Positions 49,187 to 62,175 of a stretch of DNA of 64,000 bases are shown here, piece after piece; position 1 is the stretch's first letter; every line of letters begins with the position of its first letter. Location: contig JAKOGI010000524.1 in the NCBI GenBank assembly GCA_029747015.1, forward strand, positions 124,001 to 188,000. Reading direction: 5' to 3'. Position numbers and translations under genes: made by a program. Under the pieces are notes generated by a model. It saw only the letters and a program-made list of their open reading frames with translations, did no database searches and had not been told where the DNA came from. This stretch comes from Carnegiea gigantea. Taxonomy: Eukaryota > Streptophyta > Magnoliopsida > Caryophyllales > Cactaceae.

Positions 49187-51310
49187 CTTTAATCACATTT
49201 AAATATGCATTAGAATCTTCTTGAATACCATTAAATCAACATAACAGGTTCAATTCACATCCAAGCCCAAACTCTCATCGACCACATAGAACTCAATCCA
49301 TGCACCCAACAGGTATCACTTACTAATTTCATTCAATTATTACTTAAACCTTATCTAAACACCTTCAACTCAACACAACCAAGTTTCAATTCACATTCGC
49401 CCAAACTCTCAGTATTCATACTCAACCCCATGCATTCCCGAATCAAAATGAACACCCAAAATTTCAAGAAAATTTCAGTTAAACACCCCTTCAATCTAAA
49501 CACATCGATTGTTTCACAACCCAATCATGAAACATCAAAGGAATCCAAATTGTGAGGAGTTAGGGTTTCACCTTCAAAACTCACTTGATACACACACAAG
49601 GAGATGGGGCAGGGCTGTGACACGACACTCTGGCGGTGACGGCGACGGAGGGCCGGCGAGTGGGTGGCGAAGCGACGCGAGACAAGGGAGGAGCTGGCGA
49701 GTAGAGGGGTATACATGTGTGGGCTAAGGAGGAGAGGAGGGTGTCATGTCGTAAGGGTATTGAAGGAAGACGGAGAGGCGGGGCGGGGCTGGGCTGGCCG
49801 GGGACGGAGCGACGATGGGCGGATGGCCAGCTGGCGGAGCAAACCAGGGCCGACGAACAGGGGTCTAGCCGTGGGTACGCGAAGAAGCAGAGGAGAATTC
49901 TGGGGCTTTGTCTTGGGAAGCAGCAAAGATTGATTTGGGTTTTGGAAACTTAGCTTTCTATTCGCCTTTTGGTGCTCTTCCCACATTGTGGTGTTGTGTC
50001 CTTATTTCCAACTGTCTCGGTTCTCTTCCCTTTCTCTTTTTTTTTTTTTTTTTAATTTCGATTAATATCACACTCTTGATATAAATATAGCTTACCATTT
50101 TGTTACTACTATATTCTTACTGTTTTTTACTCGCACATTATTCTTATTATTATTATCGCTTCCGAAATTAGTGGTCATTCGAATAAATATTTATTGAGCA
50201 CTTGAAAAGATTCTTCGGGAATATTACAAGTCCATTTTGAGGTCACGTCGTCGTTTCAACCTGCAATGCACAAATACATATACATATATAGAAAATACTA
50301 AATTGAAATGCTACGCCCAACTTGATTAATTTATAATTACGGTAATTCAAGGTAATTCAAATGCAAATTAGTTTTCGGCCGTTATACTTAACAACCCTAT
50401 CATCAGGAATTAGAACTAGGGCGAAATTTCGAACGTTTTTTCCAGCAACATTCAAACAGCATTACAAGAGATGGAGCATAGAAATCAAACCAAATTCGTG
50501 CCCATGAACAAGAGAAGTACTCGAGCTCTTGGTTTCGAACAAAACAAGAACAGAACAAAAACAGGGCCTCCAACAGTGCATCAATCGCCCTTTAAATCTA
50601 GCCCAACTCTGGAAATTTCACACAATCCTTGCAAAAACAACTCATAATTGACAAAATCTAGTCTACTTACATGAATTCGAAGCTAAAACATGGGTCTGAA
50701 AACGAAATAGATGAAACGAAAAGTAAACCCCAAGTCACTAATTATTGAAATTAAAACCAGAACTTGAGAAACTAAAACGAACCCTCATTAAGACATAGAT
50801 TCCCCACGTGAATGTGCTAGCTAAAGCTGCGTGAGTAGCAGTGAGGATGAAGATGGTGGATGTGGATGGAGGTAGCATGGTTGTGTCACTGCGTGGTGGC
50901 TGAATTTCGAGAGAGAGATGATGAGAGATGGGGTTTCGGGGGTCTGGGTTCTTTTTGCTCAGCCAGACAGCCAGCACCGAGAGGAGATAGAATGAGAAAA
51001 ATGAGGAGGGGTAAGGGGGTCACGTGACATACCCGTGGGGGCTGGGTTTTTGACGCTTTGTTAGGTTTCCCTTTTATTTTTTTCATTTGGGCTATAAAAG
51101 ATAACGGGTTGAGGAATTTGGATTGAATTTGAATCAATTTGGCCCAAATCTTCATTTTTGGCATTTCTTTATCTTTTTCCCGCATTTTTTCACAATTGTT
51201 CATATACTTGCAAACAAAATAAAATCAAATAAAAATCTAAAATAACAATTATTACGAACATAAATCAGGTATAAAAGTATCATAAAAATAGCATATTTTT
51301 AGCACGAACA
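46604..51310 (-). mobile_element. Athila-like Ty3/gypsy LTR region, with a nested second LTR-like block
   Basis: Minus-strand ends read TGTTCGTGCTAAAAATATGC (from 51310) and AAATATCCAACA (to 46604), and the left edge carries the ACTGCGACGATAG-type leader motif (about 46662-46640) common in Athila-type LTRs. Just outside 51310 is CTCGAGAACGAGCAAAATC followed by GTGTGAGGG, the usual text before such LTRs. Inside, 47149-50228 has its own TGTAAC/TTACA style inverted ends and a GC-rich middle (49600-49980), suggesting a second gypsy LTR inserted in the first, but I found no target duplication around it. A TA microsatellite lies at 49139-49184. Borders are tentative. Confidence 0.45.
49139..49184 (+). 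repeat. (TA)n microsatellite
   Basis: About 23 uninterrupted TA units within the LTR-like block; likely length-variable. Confidence 0.85.
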
Positions 51311-53129
51311 AATGCCCTCACACTAAGATTTTGCTCGTTCTCGAGTAAAACAATTAAACTAACTAAAAAGAAACAGAAAATAAGAAAAAGAAAATCCTAA
51401 CTCGCCGTCGCAGAAATCACGGTTGCATTTAGCGTATACAACAAGCTCTTTAGACCCCTTGGTTTTCCAAGTGAACGAGTGAGATCTCATGAGGATTTTC
51501 GAGTAAAGTACCGACAAAAATTATTTCAAAAGCAAAAGAAAATCTTTTTGGTTTTTCTAAACATAAAAACATATATACAAGTAATAGGAAAATCATGTAC
51601 ACAACTCAAGCAGTTGCATCACCCTAGTAATTAAGTCACAAAAGTGTATACAAGTAGAATGTGCAATCAGAAGACATCGAAGTTAAAAGAAGCATTAGGA
51701 CTCTCATTTTATCACCCCACACACAATATGCAATAATATGTACACCTTGGTGCATGTGCTAATGTGTATCAAGCTTTATGAATCAGGTTGTTAATATTGA
51801 CACGATCCCTGTTTCCTTGGCTAATTGCATTATTTGCGACTTTTTTTCATTTTTTTAAAGAATAATAATGCACACACCTTAAACCCGCTTGACTTACAAA
51901 TATTCGGGTCTTCCCTAAAAATGAGTTTTATTCAATTGTGCAAAGCACTTATTTCATTCCCAAATAGATGTGAAATCTTGTAAAATAGCACATATTGAAG
52001 CCAGTTAACGATATGAAACAAAGATAGTGGCTATGAACATTAGTGCCCGAGTTTTTATTCACTTTTTAGACTTTTTTTCATTTTTTTCTGTTTTTCGCTT
52101 TTTTTTCTTTTTCAAGAGCTTAGAAGTCAATTTCGACAAACAAATGATTCACATGCCAACTTAATAATAAGACCCTAAGAATTGACGATAAAGTGAGTAA
52201 GGTAGGCACAAATCACACATACGAGAAGGGATTATTATGAAGAAACGAATATACATTCTTGACTGGACATCTCATCATGCAACTCTATTAACATATAACT
52301 CAATAACTTAGCACATGGGATCACAATTACCTAAGAAAGCACACAAACCACAAAAGAAAAACAAAAATTTTTGAATTTTTCAAAATTTTAAAAAAATATA
52401 TACAAATGAGCGCCTCACCCCCACACCAAAACTCCACAATGTGCTCATTGTGGGAACTAAATCGCCAAAAAGCAAGCACACAAGCTATACAACAGTAAAA
52501 CCAAAAGAAAACCACATATATATGCAAACTAAGATGCCATCTAAAATCACAACCAAAAATAAACAAAAATCAACAAAATCAAAATCACAATCACAATCAA
52601 GACCAAAACAAAGCTAAACACACATATTCATAAAAACCAAAAATCAAAATCAAAAAAGAAAGCAATACAAAAGCCAATTATAGAACAAACAAAATCGAAG
52701 CCCGAAACCAAACCAAAAACAAAACTAAACCAAACAAAACAAAATAGACCAAAACGCAAATAATCACCAAAATATACACAGAATCAAAACCACGGTCCTA
52801 CTGACTCCCAAACTAAACCAAAAGAAACCTAAAATAAAACAAAAGACAAAAGCAAAACACTACCTCTAAAACACCAAAAAGGAAACAAAAACAAAATAAT
52901 AAACAAAACCAAAACCAAAGCGAAACAAGAACTCACAAAACCAAAGAAACAACGCAATCAACTAAATCATACAGAAAAAATCCTAGATATCCACAACTAT
53001 TCACAAAATCATAACACAGCCAAGCGTGATCATAGCCAACGCTGCTCAACAAATCCCAAATAAGATAGATTACCCATACATTCACAGTCCCAAATATCCA
53101 CAACTAAATACGAAAATAAAAGAAAACAA
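51311..53129 (-). other. Retroelement 3' interior with A/C-rich (T/G-rich on minus) low-complexity tract
   Basis: Between the 255-codon frame and the Athila-like LTR. 52340-53010 is dominated by AAAACCAAA/ACAAAACC text with almost no G, read as T-rich on the element's strand. Such pyrimidine-rich stretches precede the polypurine tract in several gypsy lineages. No coding pattern. Confidence 0.5.
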
Positions 53130-53897
53130 TCATAAATATCCACAACTAAGCATGAAAAGAGAGAAAAGAAAAGAAAAGAAGAGAAAAAAAAGGGGAGGGG
53201 GTGGAACGATCATACCAGGTTGGATACAGATTGTACCCAAACTAAATGCCTCACTCAAATGTTGTCGAGGAGGACCATGGAGCATCATCCGCTCCATATT
53301 AAGCTGAAAAGTATTACTCAAATCAAAACTCGTTGGAGCACATAGCAATTTATTAAACAAAGAAGCACAATCTTCAACCACATAGAAACAATGAAAAGCA
53401 GTGAGTTGAAGCCATAAAGAGTGCATCCACCTAGCCAACAAAGCAAAAGTAAGGACCTGCTTCAATTTATCAAATAATTGAGCCCAATAAGAAAGGAAAT
53501 GAACATGCTCAGAACGAGCTAGCATTGAGGTCATCGACTTATAAATTATATCGATATGAACGAGCAGTCTAGGCAAAATAGTGGTTGCAAAGTTCACAAG
53601 CCTTGTATTATCAAAAAGCACAAGAGTCTGGTTTAAATCAAAATTCTCAGTGACAACATTATCAGACTCGACAGTTTCAGACTTACAATATTCAAAAAGT
53701 AGGTCAGCTTGGACAGGATCAAAAGAAAATAATTCATATTCGGCACAGAGAACCACATCCAAACTTACTTTGACATCAAACCCACATGAAAAATATTCAT
53801 ATTCTATAGAAAGAATATCATTATTAAACTCCAATTTAATGGGCTCATCTTCCTTCCCACATGACTCCTGCAAAATAGCTTCATTCCGATGCCACAT
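53130..53897 (-). CDS. Uncharacterised 255-codon frame associated with the gypsy-like element
   Basis: Starts at a true ATG (53897) and runs uninterrupted to 53130. The N-terminal half is acidic (KLEFNNDILSIEYEYF, DVVLCAEYELFSFDPVQ), the middle is rich in Leu/Trp/Phe (FALLARWMHSLWLQLTAF, possibly membrane-associated), then HGPPRQHLSEAFSLGTIC. The C-terminal hydrophobic run is a translation of a purine repeat at 53150-53200 and is probably not selected; a GT at 53216 (CCTG then GTATGATC) could instead be a splice donor. I do not recognise the family. Its place before a T-rich tract and an LTR suggests an element-borne extra gene, but a captured host fragment is equally possible. Confidence 0.45.
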   Translation of the reverse strand: MWHRNEAILQESCGKEDEPIKLEFNNDILSIEYEYFSCGFDVKVSLDVVLCAEYELFSFDPVQADLLFEYCKSETVESDNVVTENFDLNQTLVLFDNTRLVNFATTILPRLLVHIDIIYKSMTSMLARSEHVHFLSYWAQLFDKLKQVLTFALLARWMHSLWLQLTAFHCFYVVEDCASLFNKLLCAPTSFDLSNTFQLNMERMMLHGPPRQHLSEAFSLGTICIQPGMIVPPPPLFFLFFSFLFSLFMLSCGYL

Positions 53898-55340
53898 TTT
53901 GAATCCTTGGCCACGTTTAGCCCGAAATTAATGGAAGCATAAAAAACCCCTAATCGTTACCTTTTGTTTATCACTTCTGGTAATGGTGAACGATCTTGGA
54001 GACTTCCTGTACTAGACACCCTTTAAGAAGGGAGGAAGGAATTGTATATTTAGATTTTTTATTTTATTTTATTTGTGGAGAGGGAGTGGTATATTTAGCT
54101 TTTCCAGGATTTACAAGGCTTACACTGTATTGTATGTAGCACAATTTATGGTTCTTGTCACCTGTGGCCCTCCCTCAAGTTGGCCATTCTTTGATTGAAA
54201 ATCAGGTTCACTTTTGGACACCATTTTCGTCTAGGGCCTAATCATTGGTCTGGCATTTTTTGGAAAATTAGTGTTGGAATAGATCAGATTTTAAAAAATA
54301 TGGACCTTACATATTTACCTGTAAATATATTCATTTTCAATGCATCAACTATCATGAACTATCATCTGCCATATATCACCGTATCTTTAACATAAGGCAG
54401 TCTCGTTTAGGGATTCGTAGTGCCATACCTAATATTTTTTTTTTTTTTTGTATAATTTGATCTGTAAAATTATTTTTATAGTATTAACTTTACTTTGTTG
54501 AATATCATTTTTTTTCATATTGTGATTATTTCATACCATGAGATAATCTCATTTAATATGACCCCTTTTTAAAAAAAAACAACAATAGATGTTTTAAAAA
54601 AAGATGCCTAATGAAGATTTCACATCATTTTCGTGCGTATATGGCCACAATTTGTCATTTTGCTCTTACTTTGTGGGGTTTTCCCCCATCCCTTCTTGAA
54701 AATGAGGCTTCTAATTCTTATAGACCTACATGTACCTTGCAAAGGCTTATTATCATTCAAAACATAGTATTTTATGGAGTTCTATGACATCTTTAACTTG
54801 GATTAAAAGCAAAAGCAAATCGACATGACATTAGAACACTTACGAGGTTTTCAAGTATGGGATGGCATTAAAAAACAAGTATGGATATGGCATCGATGTC
54901 ATATGTAACAGTGATATTAGATGACACTGGAACCTTCAATTATGCCATGCAATGACTGTCTTCTCCGATGATACAAAGAATAATTGATTTTGGATCATGG
55001 ATGCTAAAATTATACTCAAGTTACGGGAGCATTGCTTAGTTATATTTGCTCTATTGCAATGATCAATCATCAATTAAAATGGCTCTTAATATTTCATTGG
55101 AGAAAATAGATTGATATCAAACAATAACTATCTTAATGTATAACAATTTGCACATTAACATGCAAATTGTTAGAAAAATTGATACTGTACAAAGATCTTG
55201 TTCATTAATTCTTGCAACACCCTTTAAATTCAATATGAAAGTAAAAAAAGTAAATAAAAAAAACTAATCGTATTTGTGATATTTTTTGTTTATTTTTTGA
55301 CCAATTTTATTATCTCTTTTTTTTTCCCACTTAAACATAT
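53898..55340. other. Intergenic spacer
   Basis: AT-rich with T-runs (54430-54449) and no recognisable gene. Beyond about 55345 the sequence is shared with 29515 onward, marking the edge of the cullin duplication. Confidence 0.55.
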
Positions 55341-55762
55341 ATTTTAATTTTGAGCCAAACACATTTTAATGAAATGTTGATATATTCACAAATCTAAACC
55401 TCAACACATAATCTTATTTGGGATATACACTATTAACATGTTGAGAAATTACTTTAATTTGCAGACCGGAGAAATCCAAGCACTATATATTACCACAACG
55501 AACGACAATTAAATCGAAAATACCAAACTTCATACTAAACAACAACAAATTCGTTGTAAAGTAGACGTTAAAAGCATCCTAAACTTGACTCGAAGAACAC
55601 CGATCGGATCAATAATGCTAGACTTATTCCCAAACGCCGCCAAAATTCTTCAAGTTGCACACTAAATAATCGTATTATGCGAAATTTAACCCCAAAAAAC
55701 ATCAATTAGATCAATGACATTAAATCATGTCCGTCTTTTTGCGACGCAAAAGATGAGCCCAT

Positions 55763-57655
55763 TTACCCTTCCCTGTCACGAAACTCTCCACCTGCATAAA
55801 CAAAAAGGAATACAAATCCATCAAAGGTGCTAGAGTTTTGCAGTAGAGTAACGTCAAATTGCAAGGAGAAGTCGAAAATCCTAAGCTTGACCTTCAGCTT
55901 GTTCTTTTCACTTAATGGAATCAATCTTGAGGGATTCCGACGATTGTACACAGCAGTTTCTTCCAGCATATCTGTCACAAAGCCCTCTCCATCTGAATCC
56001 AGTTTGCCCTTCCCCAGTTCAACACGCGGATCACTAGCATCCTTCAACAATGCTCCGTCAATTTGCACACCTCCACTTCCTACATCAATCTGTTTTTCAA
56101 AAAACACAGCAATCAGCATCTCCAGTCTATATCTATTACTATAGGCATAAGACAAATGAGTAAGCTACGCAAGGTTGTGGATGCAAATACTACCTTGTCC
56201 TCCAGCAAAGCACCACATTTAGATGTCTCCTCAAGCAACTGCTTTTGACAAACCAAAAACTCGTTTTGCACTCTCTGCGTCAAAAGATCGTAGTTAGGAA
56301 ATGACCAAAACTACGGGGAAAAACATCAGACAACCCACAATTGAATAATAATGAAAAATAAGCAACAAGTAGCGGAAATGTGAATAATCCAGGAATCAAT
56401 CGAGATCAAGACCAGCACAAACCTCCAAAAGCTTTTGCGCGCTGCTTGGGTGCAAGTAATGAGCCACTCTATCGTTCTCTTCTTTCAAAAACTTCTTGAC
56501 CTGTAAAGACAAAAGAGAGATGAAACATAGCAGGGGTGCACTGCAGTTTTACAATTTAGCACATTAATATAGTAGGGAGAAATCGAATTTCCGAAACTTT
56601 ACCTTCAAATTGTAGTCTTGATGTGAATACTGTGACTCAGAGGCCTTCCTAGAATAGTAAGCAGCAGTAGCCCCCAGCATATATGTTTCAAAGTCCTTTT
56701 CATATAAGTCCATTTTGCCCATACCAATTTCAACATATATCTCAAGCACGTTCTTCAACAACGCTCTGTCAATTTGACCACCCTCCCTTTCTACTTCAAT
56801 CTGGTATGAAAAATAGGGAGTAGTCAGCATCGAGCAGGTAAATAACCGGGTAAATGCTTTAGGCAATCAAGAACTTACCGAAGCTACAACAGCATCCTTT
56901 GCTTTCCTAGATATGTCCTGATAAACCTGATAAGCACGAAAAAGTAACCAATTATTCAAAATGACTGATGTCTCGAGAAGATCAAAAGTGAAGCAAGCAA
57001 GGACCCAATGTGTAAAATAACAAAGATCTAGTGAGGACTTCACCATATCATGGAAGCAAGCAAGTGCTATGCCGTCCAATGAAGAAAGTGATCTTGGACA
57101 AGCATAGTAGCGGTCAAGAAAATTGAACAAACGAGATATCCATCTCCCAAACACTTTGTACTTTGACCAACCAGTCACAAGATCCCTCAAAAGAGATTCG
57201 TCATCTTTCTCTCTTAATGAAGGCAAGACCTAATTCAAAATAAAATGAAAAGAGGGAAAAAGAACATCAGTAATGCCAGAAACCAAGAATCCACTTCATC
57301 ACAACCACCAAGAAAATATCTAAATATGAAGCAAGAGCCAAACAACCAAATTTTTCAGTGACATAAATTAAAATTACAGAAAAGCTCTCTCAAGATGACT
57401 ATGCTGCCACTTCCCAACATCCTACGAGCAACACATACCAACGTAATCTCCCCCTTCCATAATCATGTCATTATGCTACCACCATCATCATCAACTTGAA
57501 GATGTTTAAGGAAATCAAGTCCACACAAAATACAATCAGGCAAGTATATGCTCACCATTGAGTTAATGTAATCTTCCAATAGCTGTTTGTAACCGTCATA
57601 GAGCTGTTGGAGACATTGTTGTTTATCTTTCCGGAGACACATGTTGAATATTGTC
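55763..57655 (-). CDS. Truncated CUL1-like cullin with seven in-frame exons
   Basis: Minus-strand exons 57655-57556, 57229-57044, 56926-56879, 56800-56603, 56500-56423, 56274-56194 and 56089-55763 all have GT-AG borders and keep one frame of 338 residues to a TAA. They follow CUL1 order: TIFNMCLRK...[24 protein letters not shown] with [16 protein letters not shown], the short KAKDAVVAS exon, [20 protein letters not shown]...[25 protein letters not shown] and RVQNEFLV. These are the N-terminal cullin repeats that bind SKP1 or BTB-type adaptors. The first exon is missing (no ATG exon upstream to 57942), and the cullin-homology and NEDD8/RBX1 regions are absent. The last exon instead begins [17 protein letters not shown], a diverged copy of exon four, and continues with an unfamiliar tail. 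It could be an adaptor-competing fragment or a well-preserved relic; expression would decide. Confidence 0.72.
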
Positions 57656-57941
57656 CTGCAACACCAGGTCAATGTCGAGCGAAGATATTAAAATCCGTAA
57701 CATATTCTCTGCCCTCTTTGTCAAAGTCATTTGTCATAATGTGCAAATTGCAGTGGAGGGCAAGAGGCCTTTACTGTAAAACATGTCATTTTTCTTAGCC
57801 CTATTTTCTATTCCGTCTTCTATAAGGTGAACGTTTTTAAGGATTAAGTGACAAATTGTGACACCTAACATGTTTACTTGGAAAACGAATTTTTGAGCTG
57901 TAAAAGTTTTGAAGCTTCAAAACAGAAAATACTAAACAAAC

Positions 57942-59271
57942 TGTAACACCCCTAACCCTAGGGCTAGGAGTATTAACGTTTCCTTAAATCCTACTTAAAT
58001 TCCAGGGCGAAACGGACGGAATTTAGCCTGAAAATTGCCCTGCAACACCTCGAAAACAAGCATGATTTAGCCAATTAGCATGCATCGATTTAAAGTGTTC
58101 TTTACTCACAAAATACCCAATTTACTAATCATAAAAGCCTCAAATTCTGCCCCTATAGCAGCCCCTTCCCTGGCCCTTTTTCAGTACGGTTTTCACCTCT
58201 AATCCCGTCGAATCACAGGGCATACTTTCTGACCAACTAAGGAGATTTTCCGACTTAACTAAGCAGCACTTAAGCATAAAAATTTAGTTCAATTCTGGGC
58301 AGTTATTGTTCAGCCTATACATGCATAATCTAAGTCTGAATTCGATTGTACAAAACATGCATAATCACTCCCCACTTTTCCAGTTAACCTGACTAATCTT
58401 AAACTAGCATGCATCACAACTTGAGGGCTAAATCGTTTTCGAAATTACTAATAATTTAGGAGGCGAGAAACACCCACCCCGACTCCAAGCTTAGGACCCG
58501 TTCTAAGGGCTTTTGGGATCGATTTGGATGCTTGAAAACTGGGAATTCGACCTTCCGCTGGTGTCACGCCCAAAACCACGCAAACTAACCCAAATTCGAT
58601 TGAACTTTGACTCTCTGATCCAGTGGTGGCTGATGCTTGAGCTGCGAATTTAGCCCCAATTTATTGAGGAATTGGTGTGATTAAGGATGCGGTTGCACGG
58701 CCGAGTCTGGTTACGTGTTTGGTCCCTCAAATCGCTGCCCGAACAGACCCCCAGTGTGGCGCCCTCGTGGTGGTTTTGCCTGGGATTCGCAGCAGGGGCT
58801 TGTTGGGCTCTGGGAGAGGTTGATTGTAAGGGAAAGCGAGCTAATGGAGGTAGAATCGATAGGGTTTTCTGGAGTTTGTGGCTGCGTGTATAGAGAGAAG
58901 TAGAGAGAGATGGGGCTCCCGGGGTTTCACGCAAGGAGGAAGAAGAAGAAGCTAGGCAGGGGGGGCTGGTGGTCGCGTGGAAGAAGAAAAGGGGCCAAGC
59001 GCCCTTTTACCAAATGACCCCTCCCTTCTCTTCTTTTTTTTTTTTTTTTGGGTGTGTGTCTTAGCTTGTTAACGCTTACCAAAAATCATCAAAAAGCTTT
59101 CAAAACTAAAAATAATAATGATAGCAACAATAATATTCTTTTTAATAAAATTATCGTTCACATAAGCACATCAATAATAATTTAACTCATATAATTAATG
59201 AAAATATGATTTTATATTTAAAAAGGCAAGGCAATCAGCTTAACGTAAAAATAAGGGATGCGAGCGTTACA
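57942..59271 (-). repeat. 3' LTR of the Tekay-like derivative
   Basis: 1330 bp, TG...CA with TGTAAC/GTTACA ends, next to the polypurine tract. Contains a GC-rich part (58600-59030) and a T-run at 59034-59049. Its first ~100 bases (plus reading) match those at 62176-62280 at roughly 85-90 percent by eye, after which the two diverge, so the LTR pair is old, rearranged or of mixed origin. Confidence 0.7.
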
Positions 59272-59289
59272 TTCCTTCCCCCTTAAAAG

Positions 59290-62160
59290 AATTTCGTCCC
59301 CGAAATTCCCAAGCTATGTTCAGTCATACCTAAGATGTGCACACACATGACACATCTACACAACTCGTAATAAAATCCAAAATCTTGTTTTACAATTAAT
59401 TAAAACCGAAAAAAAAAGGCTTATGGTATCCAGTCTCCTCCTTGCCAATCCTCTTCAAGCATATACTCAATCTATTTATACGCCGAGAGCAAACGTATAG
59501 AAGAGGGGCATATGAGTTGGCGTGGAAAACCATATTAAGCTTGTTTTGAAAAAAACCATAGACTTTCAATTATCCAGACTCAATCCGCATATTAAACAAC
59601 AACTCTATGTATATGCATCGCTATGAATCGAAATTTAAATGCAGGACAATTGGGCAATGACATCTCAAGGTCATATAAGGGTAGTTTCATTCTAAAACAT
59701 GAATTCAAGCCATTTTCAGGATCATAATGTTTAACCTAGAGATTTCTATAACACGTTAGAGTAATAAGAACATCACATAGCACCACGTAGCATCATTTAA
59801 GCACAATGGCATTGCATAGAATCAGCAATTTAGGATTCTCAAGCCTGAGAATCATAAGCGACATGAAACTATCAAATACACATACAGCAAGCAATTTACA
59901 AAAGGAAAGCATATGCAACTAACATTTATATGTTTATACATCAATCACAACTAATTTTTAGGTATTTCATTCATGGCAATTTAGACAGTACATGTCAAAG
60001 TCGTATGAAGGAGGTTAACTTAATCGAGGTTCATTCAAAAACATGAAGACATTAGATCAATATAAGGCTAAATCGATTGACTAGAAGGCTACCACATCAC
60101 ACTAAAGTAAGAGAGAGATCATATTACGTCATATTGACCATGAAAGAACTTGAAGTAGCACTCGAGATCACATTGACATCATGTAGAATCACCAATAGAG
60201 CACTAGGGATTAAGAACCACGAGTAGTATGAACTAGCATAACAAGTCGATAGAAACAATTTGAGAAGAAAATGATAAGGTAAGAATACAAATCGATGGTT
60301 TTGATAACGGGGAGACTTTCCCTAAGGTCCCTACTTGGAGCTGATCGCCTCCTAAATCATAGGTACATACGAGTGAAGGATTATGCTCATAGACGAATCC
60401 TGGGACCTGTGGGTTATGGATCTGCCACGCTTCCGTTGCGCCACTGTTATCAATATAGAACACAAGGGCAATATGCGAATGCAAGTTCTTATTGTCGTTG
60501 TATCGTACTTTAAATATGTGCACATGCGGTTATTCAGCTATAACATGAGGTCATAGAATTCGCGGAATGCAAATAACGACTCAGATGTCACACCATGCCG
60601 TTCATTACAAAAGTTAAATCATTTAGTTAATTCAGCCACCTACTTATCCAAACTCAAGCCATGCAAACACTAAGAACTGCAACAACTCATTCATAAAACA
60701 CATAACTGGTCAAAAATAACGAACTTAAATAACTATATAAGCTTCTATGGGTTTTAGACTGTATACAATGCAATAGCTATGCTTTAAAACATTCGGGCTC
60801 CTCGTAGTGTCCCACGAAAAGACATCTAGGCGAGTACACATGAGTGCAACCCTCATTTAAAACCTAAGATTGAGGTTATGCCTTAAGGTTTGTCCAAACT
60901 GTTTGGGGTTAGCCAATCAACTAGCAGGGGTTAAGAACAATGACACTATTGGTCTTACAGAGGCTTTGCTAACACAATTGTCTCATAAGGTAAATGTGGA
61001 GGTCCGAGGAACTCCTAGTACAGACGGAAAGGTTCTACCTTCTACTATGGGCATTCTGGCTTCTACACTTGGTGTTAGTGCTTAAGAAGGTGTTGGAAGG
61101 TATAGATTGTCGCCCCAAGAGGTAACGAGATGATGCATGTCGTATAACAATTCCAAAGTCTGTTAGACTCTCCCTCATATCTCCGTTTTAGGTGCGTTGG
61201 GGTTGACACAGCCAGGACACAATCAATCCTATAGTAAGAATATCGTTCCATGCTGCGATGAGCATAACGCCCAGCTCACTCGTGAGTAACAGTGGTCACA
61301 TGCTGGGAAGCAAGGAAGACTCCTTACGTAAATGACAATCCTCATTAAGGCCTTATCTAAGCATTAATAGCACATATACGAAAGCTCAGAATAATACTTA
61401 GGCAACAATCAACTACACTCTATCACAATCAACCATATTGACACGCGCGTCTACGAAGTCCTCACATAGTTCCCTTAGTAAGTGAGAAATTACGTAATAA
61501 AGGGGTATTGTTTAACAGAACTTTTAGTCAAGAAAACAATCTCTTAGTCACTTATTAACAACTCGTTACCAACACATCAAGCAACGAACGCATCTTGACA
61601 AGTAGGTATTCGATACATCTAGTTACACATAGAAGGCTATGCTCATAGAATGAGGCACGGACATCGCTACATCGCTGTAACAGTAAGGTCTAACCAGAAA
61701 ATTAGAAAGGCTTTTTAATGCAAAAGGAAAATCTTAACTCACTATTTAGGAAGGATTTTAACTTTCAAGGCCTCTAGGTTTTGAAAGGAGAATGGTTTAC
61801 CTGCTTCTAACTCTTTCCCTACCAACTATTGAATGCGTCTGCTCACTCCATTATCGGAACAAATGCACTTGAAACTTTTGATTTAAATCGCCAAGGTGTA
61901 TATGCAAAACAACTCTCGATTGAGCTAACACTTAGCTTGTTCACGACAATACAAGTCACTCGGTCTACAACCAGCAAATGGTCCACGCATTCAATCAATG
62001 AGCTCACTCAAGCCGCACGTAACTCGCTAAACGCATCAATGTTCACACAAAACCCACATTTGCACACAAAAAGCAGACGTAAATCACATCATCATGAACA
62101 CATTCCCAGCTAACTATATGAAATGCAAGACTCAGGTCGCAACCTGTGATCGCAGGACCT
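59290..62160 (-). other. Interior of the Tekay-like derivative, non-coding
   Basis: No zinc knuckle, protease, RT, RNase H, integrase or chromodomain motif found on either strand. The short open frames here have no family resemblance. Confidence 0.6.
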
Positions 62161-62175
62161 TACTCTGATACCATC

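Noticed and set aside
49509..49986. Arg/Gly-rich frames in the GC-rich block
   Set aside because: Overlapping frames on both strands within an LTR-like leader, with no domain.
57950..57975. Telomere-like CCCTAACCCTAGGG
   Set aside because: A single occurrence at each LTR tip, part of the LTR end rather than a telomeric array.
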